The position numbers were made by a program, and so were the translations under genes. DNA of 64,000 bases from Spirochaetota bacterium (lineage in GTDB: Bacteria; Spirochaetota; UBA4802; UBA5550), in assembly GCA_016933025.1 (NCBI GenBank), contig JAFGBT010000034.1:62001-126000 (forward strand), in the 5' to 3' direction. Position 1 is the first letter of the stretch; each line of letters starts with the position of its first letter. Shown in pieces: positions 26,310 through 35,180 of the stretch. The notes beneath the pieces were generated by a model. The model saw only the letters and a list, made by a program, of their open reading frames with translations, had not been told where the DNA came from and ran no database searches.

Positions 26310-28492
26310 TGCGTTCCGGCCGTCGTGGTCTCCTGGCCATGGCGTTCTACATGGGCTTTGCCGCGGCCGTCATAGAGGTACTGCTCATCAGGGAGATACT
26401 GGTCATATGCCGCGGCAATGAGCTGATAATCGGCATGATCTTCTCTTCCTGGTTCCTGGGCACGTATCTCGGCGCGCGCTTCAATCCGAAGCGGAGCGAC
26501 GCTGCGCTGGAGCGGCGGGTGCTGGCCGCCATTGCCCTGCTGCCGCTCGTCATGGCTCTGTCGGTCTACGGCGCCCATGCGGCCCGGCTTGTGTTCCCCT
26601 TGACAGTCGGCACCTTTTATTCATTCGCGGCCGAAATAACCTTCGCGATGGTCTTTACCGCGCCGGTCTCTTTTTTTGTAGGATTTTATTTCCCCCCGCT
26701 GGTATCGCTCCTTTCGCGCGAGATGAAGGAGCGTTCGGGTGGGACCGTCTTTTACATCGAGTCGATGGGGTCGTTCGCCGGCGGCATGGCGTTTTCCTTC
26801 CTTCTCGTGGACCGCTGCAACCCGCTGGCGATTTTATCCGGACTGCTCTGCGCCGCGGTCCTGATAATCGCCGGTAATACAAATCGGAAGCTGGCGGCGC
26901 TTGCTGTTGTTCCGCTCGCGGTCGTATTCTTATCGGGTATGATAGAAACGCGGATATTCGCCGGGGTCTGGGACCGGACCCATTCCGGGAAGCTGGTCCA
27001 TTACCAGCGGACCAGGTATGGAAGCGTGGCCGTTGAGGCGTCGGGCGGGACCGTAAGCGTGTACGGGGACGGGATGCTCAACTATACGCTCCCCGACCGG
27101 TACGAGTCGCGCGGCCTCTTCCATCTGGTGAATTCATTCCGCGAGGAGCGACGCAGTATGCTCCTCATGGGCTCCGGGCCGGGATCGCTCCTCCACAATC
27201 TTCTTGCCGCCGGCGTGGAACGGCTCTGCTATTTTGAATCCGACCCGGATCTCTGGGCCGCGACGGCCGCCTTCAGGGAACGGTACTATCCGGTCGACGA
27301 TAATGCCGCTCTCGCCGTCTTCCGGGAGGACCTGCGCCACTTCCTGTCGGCGAGCCCCGAGCGGTTTGACATGATCGTATGCCTCCCGCCGTCGCCCGAG
27401 AACATCATGCTCAACAGATTTTACACGCGCGAGTTTTTCTCGCTCTGCAAGAAACGGCTGAACGAGCGGGGCGTCTTCATCACCTCGCTCCACGGCTTCA
27501 GCTCATACCTCTCCCCCGAGCGGAGGGACTTCATCGCGTCGATATACCGGGCCTTCGCCGGTGAGTTCCCTTCGCACCTCAAGACCTCGGGAGAGGTGAT
27601 GTACCTGGTCGGGGCTGGACCGGACGCGACGCTTCCCCGGGACGCGGACGCTCTCGTCGCCCGGTACGGCCGTTCCCTGCCGCTCCGCGGGGAGGGCTTC
27701 GATCGGGAGGTGGTTGAACGCTATTCGCCCGACGAGCTGAAGATGTTTTTTGAAGGGTCCCATCTGCGGTACTTCGACAGCGTCATGGCGTTGTCCGCCG
27801 CCGAGGAAAACAGGGACCTGAAGCCCGGGGCCTACTGGAAGAACATCGTGCTCTCGGCGTTCCGCGAGAACTCGATTGTGTACCGGCTGATACGCGGCTT
27901 TGTCTTTCTCCCGGCCTTCGTGATAATCATTACGATCCTGGCGCTCTTGGATATTCGCCGGAGGCACGGTGCCGACGGTCTCAGGCGCGGCCTGATTATC
28001 TGCACAACCGGATTCATCAGCATGTCGGTTATGCTCGTGTTGATACTCCTCTACCAGAACGCGCACGGTCTCGTCTATTACCGGATATCCCTGATTAACG
28101 CGCTTTTCATGATGGGGCTGACGCTGGGGAGCATGTTCGCCAGCCGTGTGCGGACGGCAAGGCCGCCGTACATACTCTGCGCCATTGCGCTTTCCATTGG
28201 CCTGGTGGCCGCACAGGCCCGGTTCGGCGCCGGCGCCGGCTTCTGGGCAGTCCTTGTCGTGTTTGCCTTTCTCTGCGGCGCCGTCTTTCCGGCGCTCTTC
28301 TACTCCGGCGCGCAGGACGATTACATGGCTTCCGCCTCCCTGCTGGACTCCATGGACCATTTCGGCGCGATTGCCGGATCGATCCTCACCGTCATGACGT
28401 TTCTGCCGCTCCTCGGTCTGCACGGGACAATCGCGGTCAACCTGCTTCTCGTCCTGCCGGCCTGCGCGATCGGATTTGTGAAATTTCGATGA
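26309..28492 (+). CDS. Integral-membrane spermidine synthase-like protein
   Basis: 727 aa from the ATG that overlaps the previous stop by one base (TGATG); a GTG one codon earlier is possible. Six or more transmembrane helices occupy residues 1-215. A soluble domain of about 300 residues follows, with a Rossmann-like 'LLMGSGPGSLLHNLLAAG', an acidic 'YFESDPDL' ribose-binding strand and 'DMIVCLPPSP'. This is the methyltransferase-like fold of spermidine synthase. A second set of about six helices follows (residues about 530-727). Such membrane-fused polyamine synthase homologues are usually uncharacterised, and polyamine synthesis should not be assumed. The tight coupling to the AmmeMemoRadiSam genes suggests a shared pathway. 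Confidence 0.88.
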   Translation: MRSGRRGLLAMAFYMGFAAAVIEVLLIREILVICRGNELIIGMIFSSWFLGTYLGARFNPKRSDAALERRVLAAIALLPLVMALSVYGAHAARLVFPLTVGTFYSFAAEITFAMVFTAPVSFFVGFYFPPLVSLLSREMKERSGGTVFYIESMGSFAGGMAFSFLLVDRCNPLAILSGLLCAAVLIIAGNTNRKLAALAVVPLAVVFLSGMIETRIFAGVWDRTHSGKLVHYQRTRYGSVAVEASGGTVSVYGDGMLNYTLPDRYESRGLFHLVNSFREERRSMLLMGSGPGSLLHNLLAAGVERLCYFESDPDLWAATAAFRERYYPVDDNAALAVFREDLRHFLSASPERFDMIVCLPPSPENIMLNRFYTREFFSLCKKRLNERGVFITSLHGFSSYLSPERRDFIASIYRAFAGEFPSHLKTSGEVMYLVGAGPDATLPRDADALVARYGRSLPLRGEGFDREVVERYSPDELKMFFEGSHLRYFDSVMALSAAEENRDLKPGAYWKNIVLSAFRENSIVYRLIRGFVFLPAFVIIITILALLDIRRRHGADGLRRGLIICTTGFISMSVMLVLILLYQNAHGLVYYRISLINALFMMGLTLGSMFASRVRTARPPYILCAIALSIGLVAAQARFGAGAGFWAVLVVFAFLCGAVFPALFYSGAQDDYMASASLLDSMDHFGAIAGSILTVMTFLPLLGLHGTIAVNLLLVLPACAIGFVKFR

Positions 28493-28514
28493 ATCTTGCA
28501 GCAATTGAATGTTT

Positions 28515-28722
28515 TAATTGTCATTGCGAGGAGTCCCGATACAATCGGGACGACGAAGGCCGGCGCTTTTCAAACATCCTGTTTGCGCCGGCATAAAGGC
28601 GTCCATGCCTTTTACAATCTTGTGGTTGTTTTCGATGTATTGATTGTAATACTGGTATTATCAATGATAGTATGCTATCAACTACAAGATCACTTCGCTG
28701 CGCTCGTGATGACATGTATAAT
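28515..28722. repeat. Intergenic palindromic repeat element, copy 2
   Basis: It begins GTCATTGCGAGGAGTCCCGA and ends with GCTGCGCTCGTGATGACAT, the two arms of a long imperfect inverted repeat, with CCCGATacAATCGGG near the left end. It shares the GTCATTGCG...CCCGAT..ATCGGG...GACGA start with the copy at 23375. It occupies most of the 368-bp gap between two plus-strand genes. Confidence 0.7.
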
Positions 28723-28739
28723 ACATTAATGTAATCTTC

Positions 28740-28768
28740 AAGTCCCCCTCCGGGGGATTTAGGGGGCT
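28740..28768. repeat. Short dispersed repeat (AAGTCCCCCTC family), copy 1
   Basis: The 29-mer beginning AAGTCCCCCTCCGGGGGATT and ending AGGGGGCT is matched with one mismatch at 62939-62967. Its CCCCC/GGGGG arms can form a hairpin. It is probably a small REP-like element. Confidence 0.7.
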
Positions 28769-28860
28769 TGATCTCGATATATGTGGGAGCAATGTAAATA
28801 TGATGACAAGAACAGGTTCATTGCCTTATTGTGTTGACGTAAAAATTGCGATATTGTTAG

Positions 28861-30687
28861 ATGTATAAAATTTTATATCGTACCTGGATGATGATGGTCC
28901 GCTTTCGCACAGCCGTAATAGCCTGTATGCTCCTGTCCCTCCTTTTTCAGGAGGGCCTCTATCCGAAAGCCCCGAAACGCGCGCCGCGCCAGCATGCCTA
29001 CAAGAAGCACCGACACGTGAAGGCACGGAAGAAAAAGCCGAAGGCCCCCAGACCGGAGCTTGAATGGAAGGAGTGCGGGGACCGGTGTCTGGCCCGGATT
29101 TTCGATAATAACATATCGCCGGTGCGCATAGCTCCCGTGAAAGGAGAGCTGAGGGACATCGCGCTCCACGGCAGCAATATCTACCTCCTAGTGAAGAATT
29201 TCAATCTCATCGCGGACGCTATTTTTGTCATACGAAAAGAGACCGGTAAAATCAAATCCATCTGGGGGATCGGCCGCCATGACGCGGAGGCTATGACGTG
29301 CGATGGCGGGTCGCTCTGGATTGTCAGCCGGTCGGAAAAATATTTTTTAAGGAAGATAACATTCTCGGGCAAGGCCGCCGGCGATATCGGCATCCGGTCG
29401 CTGCCGGAAGGGTCGATCAACGGACTCGCCAGCGCCGGCGGCTCCTTCGTGTTCTCGGCGCGCGCCGGAGAGAAGTCCAACCTCTATAGCTTTGACGGGA
29501 AGGGCGGGACAATGAAGCGGATCGGCTCCTTCCATGGCATGGTCAACGCCCTGACCTGTTTCGGGGGGCGCGTGATTCTCCATGTTGAAGAGGCGGGGCC
29601 GTACTCCAATCAATGGCTCATGATCATGAATCCTGACGGATCAATTACAAAAAAAATGTCTTTTATAAACGCAACGGTTGCGTCGCTGTCGTGTCAGGGG
29701 GACCTTGTGTACGTTCTCGACAGGCGCTCCAACGGATCGGCCGTTTTCTCGGTGGCAGTTCTGGAGGATGCCAACCTTGTCCTTGCAGATCCGCGGATCC
29801 AGAGGGTTTCCATAACCATACCCCTTGCATCCGCGAATACGCACCCGTACAGCGCCGACCTCTGGGTGCCGTATCCCCTGAACCGAAGCTTCCAGAACGT
29901 CCGGAGGATATCGATCGATCCGAAGCCGCGGGAGATAACAGACGACAGCTTCGGAAACCGCTGGGCCCGCGTCAGGTGGGACCGGATCACAGGGAACGCA
30001 CGGGCAGTGCTGACGTTCGACATCATCACCTGCGCCGTTTCCTACACGGTTGATCCGGGCTATGTTTTCAACGAGGCGGACCTCCCGAACGAGGTGCGGG
30101 AGTATTCCAGAAAGGAGACGAGCGCCTTCGACATTTCCCACTATGTCGTCAAGTCGCACTCGACGCGAATAGACACGAACGGCACCTACCTCGCGAGGAT
30201 TCTCTCGATACGCGATTATATCAGCGGCGCAATTCGCTACAGCGCCTACGACGACCGGTGGGGCAGAGCGAGCGACTATCTTTTTCGCGGACGGGGCGAC
30301 GCCTACGGGCAGACCGTCAGCTTCGCCGCCATTTCGCGTGTTCTGGGGGTGCCCGCTAGGGCTGCGGGCGGGTTTGTGCTTGAAGGACCCGGCCGGGAAC
30401 AGGGCGGCGGCAACGCCATGACCTGGGACCAGGTCTTTGTTCCGGGGACGGGCTGGATCGATATCGGCATAGGGAGGGACTACGACCACACGCGGGAGTC
30501 TTTTGCCTACCGGCCCAACAGGTATTTCCTCTCCTTCGAGGGCGATTTCGACACCAGCGATTACTCCGATGTGTTCACCCATACCGAGTGGGGCTGGGCC
30601 TTACGGTGGTCGAGTGCCGACGAGCGCAGGAAGGCGGATGTTAAAATAGGCCCGGCGCAGATAAGCGTGGAGGACTTGAAGGAATGA
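28861..30687 (+). CDS. Secreted protein with a degenerate transglutaminase-like domain
   Basis: 608 aa with an N-terminal signal segment (residues about 14-33) and a strongly basic linker rich in Lys and Arg (35-65). A middle part of about 250 residues has beta-propeller-like strands with repeated 'GG.....A' turns. Residues about 400-560 have a transglutaminase-like (papain-fold) pattern: 'LARILSIRDYISGAIRY', 'GRGDAYGQTVSFAAISRVLGVPARAAGGF', 'WDQVFVPGTGWIDIG'. The family Cys expected after 'GD' is replaced ('GDAYGQ') and the His expected before 'W' is Thr ('MTWDQV'); only the Asp is kept. It is therefore probably a non-catalytic, binding version. The next gene, overlapping by four bases, encodes a transglutaminase-like protein with an intact triad, so the two may work together. 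The start is uncertain; Met10-12 are alternatives. Confidence 0.82.
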   Translation: MYKILYRTWMMMVRFRTAVIACMLLSLLFQEGLYPKAPKRAPRQHAYKKHRHVKARKKKPKAPRPELEWKECGDRCLARIFDNNISPVRIAPVKGELRDIALHGSNIYLLVKNFNLIADAIFVIRKETGKIKSIWGIGRHDAEAMTCDGGSLWIVSRSEKYFLRKITFSGKAAGDIGIRSLPEGSINGLASAGGSFVFSARAGEKSNLYSFDGKGGTMKRIGSFHGMVNALTCFGGRVILHVEEAGPYSNQWLMIMNPDGSITKKMSFINATVASLSCQGDLVYVLDRRSNGSAVFSVAVLEDANLVLADPRIQRVSITIPLASANTHPYSADLWVPYPLNRSFQNVRRISIDPKPREITDDSFGNRWARVRWDRITGNARAVLTFDIITCAVSYTVDPGYVFNEADLPNEVREYSRKETSAFDISHYVVKSHSTRIDTNGTYLARILSIRDYISGAIRYSAYDDRWGRASDYLFRGRGDAYGQTVSFAAISRVLGVPARAAGGFVLEGPGREQGGGNAMTWDQVFVPGTGWIDIGIGRDYDHTRESFAYRPNRYFLSFEGDFDTSDYSDVFTHTEWGWALRWSSADERRKADVKIGPAQISVEDLKE

Positions 30688-31964
30688 TGCGACGCCATCC
30701 CTCACCCCCTTCCCCTCTCCCAGCGGGAGAGGGGGGAAGACTTTCGGAAGCGAAGCTTGTGGCAGCGGCATGTTTGGTAATCATTTTTCTTTTCGCCGCA
30801 ATACCCGGGCATGATAATGCCCGCGCTGCCGATGTGCAATCGGTGCCGCTCCTCTTTTATCATGAGACGTCAGAAGAGCCGCGCCTCAGGGAGCTTCAGG
30901 ACGAATTTGATTTTGACGAATACATCGACAGGGGAATGACAGAGTTCGAGCAGATGGCGCTCCTGAAAAACTGGGTGTATAAGAACATCAAGTATGCCCT
31001 GAACTTCAAGGATTCCGATCTTCGCGATACCATCGGTATACTCAGGCGGGCCCGTCGGGGCGATCCTTTCATTTGTACCACCATGTCGACCGCCTTCATG
31101 CAGTGCGCCGTGAGCATGGGGTGGACGGCGCGGCAGGTATTCCTTAAAAGACCGACCGGGGAGGAGCATGCCGGCAATGACATATGGTCCAACCATTACA
31201 GGAAGTGGGTATATATCGATGTAACCTGGAACCTGCACATTGAGCGGGATGGGGTACCCCTCTCGATACAGGAGATACGTCGCGAGTGGCTGAAGAACAG
31301 AGGGGCCCATGTCGTTTATGTGTTCGGGGCGGGCAAAAAGGAACGGCGCTATACGGCCCGCCAGCTGCCCATTGTGCGCCGGGACAGCAGGGTGTGGAAA
31401 CTGATTCCTGTGGACCGCTCCTGGCTCGGCTATTTCAATCGGATCGCGGTGCTTGGCCGGAATGATTTTTTCACCTGCTGCTGCCCGAAGGGCCCGGGTG
31501 CCAGGAAGCCGATGTACGTCGTGCGGAACACTGCCGGGAGGGGCCGGTATGCGGGTTCGTTCGTCCCCGGAGGGATAATCCATCCGCCGAGCAGATTGTT
31601 CCATGACCTGAACAGGGTTGATGTGGCGCTGGAGAGCCGGGGCGGGAAGCGGAGAGCGCGGCGGGCGAAATCGGTGGAGGTGCGCCTCAATGCCTTCGGG
31701 CGTTATAACTACACGCCCAATTTCATGGAATATCTGGTGAAGATAAATGACGGCGACTGGAAGGTGACGGGCGAGCGCTTCAGGTGGGACCTGCAACCGG
31801 GGACCAATATCCTGAAGGCGCGGATCATGAACAGGTTGGGCATTGTAGGACCGGTGACCGAAAAGCGAATAGTCATGCCAATGGAAAAAAAGAGAGGACC
31901 CGACCCCCGGTTTCGGCGCAAGGGCCGGGAGATAGCAGAGATAATAAACAGTTCGCGGGACTAA
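30684..31964 (+). CDS. Transglutaminase-like exported protein
   Basis: 426 aa from the ATG in the ATGA overlap with the previous gene. The first 23 codons run through an inserted palindromic repeat and read 'PSPPSPLPAGEGG'. The signal peptide proper begins near residue 24 and ends at 'NARAA', so a GTG near 30760 could be the original start. Residues about 95-200 form a transglutaminase core: 'FICTTMSTAFMQCAVSMGWTARQVFL' with the catalytic Cys, then 'EEHAGNDIWSNHYRKWVYIDVTWN' with His and Asp. The C-terminal part (about 320-400) has beta-sandwich features ('YLVKINDGDWKVTGERFRWDLQPGTN'). Known relatives are Cys proteases or cross-linkers of cell-envelope substrates; the substrate here is unknown. 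Confidence 0.82.
   Translation: MMRRHPSPPSPLPAGEGGRLSEAKLVAAACLVIIFLFAAIPGHDNARAADVQSVPLLFYHETSEEPRLRELQDEFDFDEYIDRGMTEFEQMALLKNWVYKNIKYALNFKDSDLRDTIGILRRARRGDPFICTTMSTAFMQCAVSMGWTARQVFLKRPTGEEHAGNDIWSNHYRKWVYIDVTWNLHIERDGVPLSIQEIRREWLKNRGAHVVYVFGAGKKERRYTARQLPIVRRDSRVWKLIPVDRSWLGYFNRIAVLGRNDFFTCCCPKGPGARKPMYVVRNTAGRGRYAGSFVPGGIIHPPSRLFHDLNRVDVALESRGGKRRARRAKSVEVRLNAFGRYNYTPNFMEYLVKINDGDWKVTGERFRWDLQPGTNILKARIMNRLGIVGPVTEKRIVMPMEKKRGPDPRFRRKGREIAEIINSSRD
30703..30734. repeat. REP-like palindrome inside the 5' end of a coding sequence
   Basis: CCCCTCTCCC (30712-30721) and GGGAGAGGGG (30725-30734) form a perfect 10-bp hairpin with an AGC loop, preceded by CCCTCACCCCCTT. This resembles the 'PSPPSPLPAGEG' class of widespread repeats and supplies residues of the transglutaminase-like protein's N-terminus. 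Confidence 0.8.
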
Positions 31965-32018
31965 ATAACTGACAGAGCCCGCGTCCGACACGGAAATGAA
32001 TCAATCAACAGGGAACTG

Positions 32019-34955
32019 GTGTGGGGTGTGCAGCTCTTCAATATTTTATCGATAAACAACCTTCTCCTTCTCATACTCCTGGTTATCATATTCGTGATCT
32101 TCCTCGCGCGCGAGGAAAAGGGGCGCGAAGACTTCTCTATTCTGGCGTTTCTCTTCATGCTCCTTACCTGGCAGGCCTGCCTGCTGGTGCAGAACATCCT
32201 GTTCGTCCCGGAAGCGGCCTACCCGATGTTTTATTTCGACAATTCGGGATATGCCGTTCTGGGGTACCTGGGCCTGGTCATGTTCTCCTACTATTTTTGC
32301 GAACCGGTTTTTGAATGGGAGCGAAAGGCCGTCTTTGTCGTCATTTTAGCTGCGATTTTTTCCATAATGATGTATGCGCTCTTCGTCGAATTCCGGAAGC
32401 CGGTTACGTTTGGATTCAACGAGGCCATCGAATCGTATACAATACAGCAGACGCCGCTCCGCCAGTATATCGTGCTTGTCGAGGCGGTCTGCACCCTGCT
32501 GGTGATCAAGAACCTGATCTACAAGAGCGTCATCTTCAGGGGCGAGATGCGGATGACCGCGATCAAGCTCTGCTTTGCGCTTGTGGCCGGGATCCTGGCA
32601 TATCCCGCCCTGAATTTTATAATCCGGGTCAACCAGATCCATACTAACACGACCAGCACGGTGCACACGTTTATCACGGGACTCCTGATAATATTTTTCT
32701 TCTGGTCCTACATCGATTATTCTAAAATGAGGATCAATTATTCGGATAAGATCAGGCTCATTATACTGTTTGTCCTGATCATTATTATCAGCATCATATC
32801 TTCGTTTACCTTCCAGGTTTACCAGAAATTGTACGTCGACGGCATGAAGCGCACGGTGAACCAGATAGTCTTTGATGTCGAATCCGGGCATTTCGACCGG
32901 GACTATTACCGGAAGCGATACGGCGGAACGCTCGAATACATTACCGTCAAGAACGCGACGGACCACACAGAGACGTTTCTCCTCGGAAACCGCAACCAGT
33001 TCCTGATGTTCCCGGTTGAAATCCCCGCGGATGGGGTCAGGCAGGACTTCCGGCTGACCGGCAAGAAGGTGCACCTTTATTTTACCGGACTGCGGGGCGG
33101 CTTCATAATACAGGCGGGGTTTCCCTACATGGAGTACCGGCGCCATATACACGAGTTTGTCTCGGTAGGCTATTATTCGACGATGGCGATTATCGGTATC
33201 CTTTTCGTGCTCCTGCGCGTGATGGTATCGACCAGCCTGGTCAACCCGATGCGCGGCCTGCTGAGCGGCATCGAGGAGATACAGAAGGGCAACCTCGACC
33301 ATCGGATCGACGTGAAGGCGCCGGACGAAATAGGCTTCATCTCCGAGGAGTTCAACTACATGGTCTCCGATCTCAAAGAGCGTCGGGACGAGATCAAGCG
33401 TTCCGAAAAGAAGTACCGCGAGCTCACCGCGCTGCTCCCGGACATTATCTACGAAACGGACATGAATTTTAAAATCACGTACCTCAACGAGGCCGGGTTC
33501 GCCCTTACCGGCTATGGCATCGAGGATATATCGCGAGGCCTGGCCATGAACGATATCATGGAGGAGGAAGATTTCATGACAATGGGCCGCATGCTGGAGC
33601 GTAAGGCGGAAGGGCCCGGCATAAGCATTTTTACCCACCGGGTAAAGCGGAAAGACGGCAGCTTTCTCTACGCCGAAAATAACGCGGTTGTAATCGTGTC
33701 GGAGGGCAGGGTGACCGGAATTCGAGGCATCATACGCGACGTGACTGAAAAGCTTCGTCTCGAGCAGCGCCTGATACAGTCGCAGAAAATGGAGATCATC
33801 GGGAGCCTGGCCGGCGGTATAGCGCACGATTTCAACAACATCCTGGGCGGCATCATCGGGAGCATATCACTTCTTGAGCACAAGCTGAAGAACCGGCAGG
33901 ATACCGTTCCCGACGGTATCGCCGACGATATCGAGACCATGAAGGTGTCCGCCGAGCGGGCGATGAAAATGGTCGAACGGATCCTCGGTATCTCGCGGCG
34001 CCAGCGCCTCAGCATGGTCGTCACCGACATGGCGAGGATCGTTGAGCACGTGTCTGAGATATGCAAGAACACCTTTGACAAGAAGATCGAGCTTGATTTT
34101 CGCTACGACACGGGGGGGGCGCTTTCCGTCATGGGGGACGCCACGCAGCTGGAACAGGTGCTCCTGAACCTCTGCATAAACGCCCATGACGCAATGACCA
34201 TAATGCGGCCTGCAGGAGAGGAGAGCTCGGGCGCTCTTTCGGTGAGTCTCCATCGAGTGATGGCCGACCCGGAATTTTTCGCCCGCTATCCAGACGCCCT
34301 GGAGCGGGAATACATCTGCCTGCGCGTCAGCGACACCGGCGTCGGGATGGACCCGTACACACGGGAACGGGTATTCGACCCGTTTTTTACTACAAAGGAG
34401 AAGGAGCGGGGCACGGGGCTGGGGCTTGCCATGGTGTACAGCATTGTCAAGGAGCACTCCGGTTTTATCGATCTCTATAGCGAGCAGGGCGTCGGAACGA
34501 CCTTCAATATATATATACCGTCATCGCAGCCCGACAACGCGGTCGATGCAGCTGCGGTCGCGTTGAAAGAGCACCGCACGGGCGAGGGTACGATACTGGT
34601 GGTGGAGGACGATCCGACCATACAGAAGACATGCAGAAAGATCCTTGGCGTCCTGGGGTACGACGTAATAATTGCCGAGAACGGCCAGCGCGGCGTCGAG
34701 TTTTTCCTGGAGCGGCATGGGGAGATTGACGCGGTGATACTCGACATGGTTATGCCGAAGCGCTCCGGGAAGGAGACGTTCGTCGAGCTGATAAAGATTG
34801 ATCCTAACGTGAAGGTTCTCATCTCATCGGGATTCAGGAACGATTCAAGAGTGGACGAAGTGCTGCATATGGGAGCAAAGGGATTTCTTCAGAAGCCCTA
34901 CACAATCGAGCAGCTCTCCGCGGAGCTGGAGAAGGTCCTCGGGAGCGGGGAGTAG
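32019..34955 (+). CDS. Membrane hybrid sensor histidine kinase (7TM-HAMP-PAS-HisKA-HATPase-receiver)
   Basis: 978 aa. Residues 1-270 have about seven to eight transmembrane helices. An extracytoplasmic segment (about 280-385) and a further helix follow, then HAMP (about 400-455, 'NPMRGLLSGIEEIQKGNLDHRI'). Next come PAS with PAC (about 465-590, 'YETDMNFKITYLNEAGFALTGY'), HisKA with the phosphoacceptor His near residue 606 ('GIAHDFNN'), HATPase ('DTGVGMD', 'GTGLGLAMVYSIVKEH') and a C-terminal receiver with Asp near 909 ('VILDMVMPKRSG'). It should autophosphorylate and pass phosphate to its own receiver and perhaps an Hpt protein elsewhere. No dedicated response-regulator gene adjoins it. The start is a GTG with an imperfect ribosome site; a second GTG three codons later is possible. 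Confidence 0.9.
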   Translation: MWGVQLFNILSINNLLLLILLVIIFVIFLAREEKGREDFSILAFLFMLLTWQACLLVQNILFVPEAAYPMFYFDNSGYAVLGYLGLVMFSYYFCEPVFEWERKAVFVVILAAIFSIMMYALFVEFRKPVTFGFNEAIESYTIQQTPLRQYIVLVEAVCTLLVIKNLIYKSVIFRGEMRMTAIKLCFALVAGILAYPALNFIIRVNQIHTNTTSTVHTFITGLLIIFFFWSYIDYSKMRINYSDKIRLIILFVLIIIISIISSFTFQVYQKLYVDGMKRTVNQIVFDVESGHFDRDYYRKRYGGTLEYITVKNATDHTETFLLGNRNQFLMFPVEIPADGVRQDFRLTGKKVHLYFTGLRGGFIIQAGFPYMEYRRHIHEFVSVGYYSTMAIIGILFVLLRVMVSTSLVNPMRGLLSGIEEIQKGNLDHRIDVKAPDEIGFISEEFNYMVSDLKERRDEIKRSEKKYRELTALLPDIIYETDMNFKITYLNEAGFALTGYGIEDISRGLAMNDIMEEEDFMTMGRMLERKAEGPGISIFTHRVKRKDGSFLYAENNAVVIVSEGRVTGIRGIIRDVTEKLRLEQRLIQSQKMEIIGSLAGGIAHDFNNILGGIIGSISLLEHKLKNRQDTVPDGIADDIETMKVSAERAMKMVERILGISRRQRLSMVVTDMARIVEHVSEICKNTFDKKIELDFRYDTGGALSVMGDATQLEQVLLNLCINAHDAMTIMRPAGEESSGALSVSLHRVMADPEFFARYPDALEREYICLRVSDTGVGMDPYTRERVFDPFFTTKEKERGTGLGLAMVYSIVKEHSGFIDLYSEQGVGTTFNIYIPSSQPDNAVDAAAVALKEHRTGEGTILVVEDDPTIQKTCRKILGVLGYDVIIAENGQRGVEFFLERHGEIDAVILDMVMPKRSGKETFVELIKIDPNVKVLISSGFRNDSRVDEVLHMGAKGFLQKPYTIEQLSAELEKVLGSGE

Positions 34956-35180
34956 CATGTATATAAAACCTTCTCCACTCTTCCCGCTCGCGCAAGATGG
35001 ACGGTATGCCGCCGAGGTATTCCGAGGAAACGCCTGAAAGCGGGCTGGTAATGTGGACCTGGATAAAAAGCGGGCCCCCGCGGATCGCCGGCGAAATGCC
35101 AGGCGCTGTTGTGAAAGCGGCTGCAAGGATCGCTGCCATGATCGCTGGGGGATGAGGTCTCCTTCGCTTCATGGGCGGTT

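Noticed and set aside
32346..33827. Long 493-codon minus-strand open frame inside the hybrid kinase gene
   Set aside because: It is fully antisense to a gene with clear PAS, HisKA and HAMP motifs and encodes no recognisable domain; long shadow frames are usual in GC-rich DNA.
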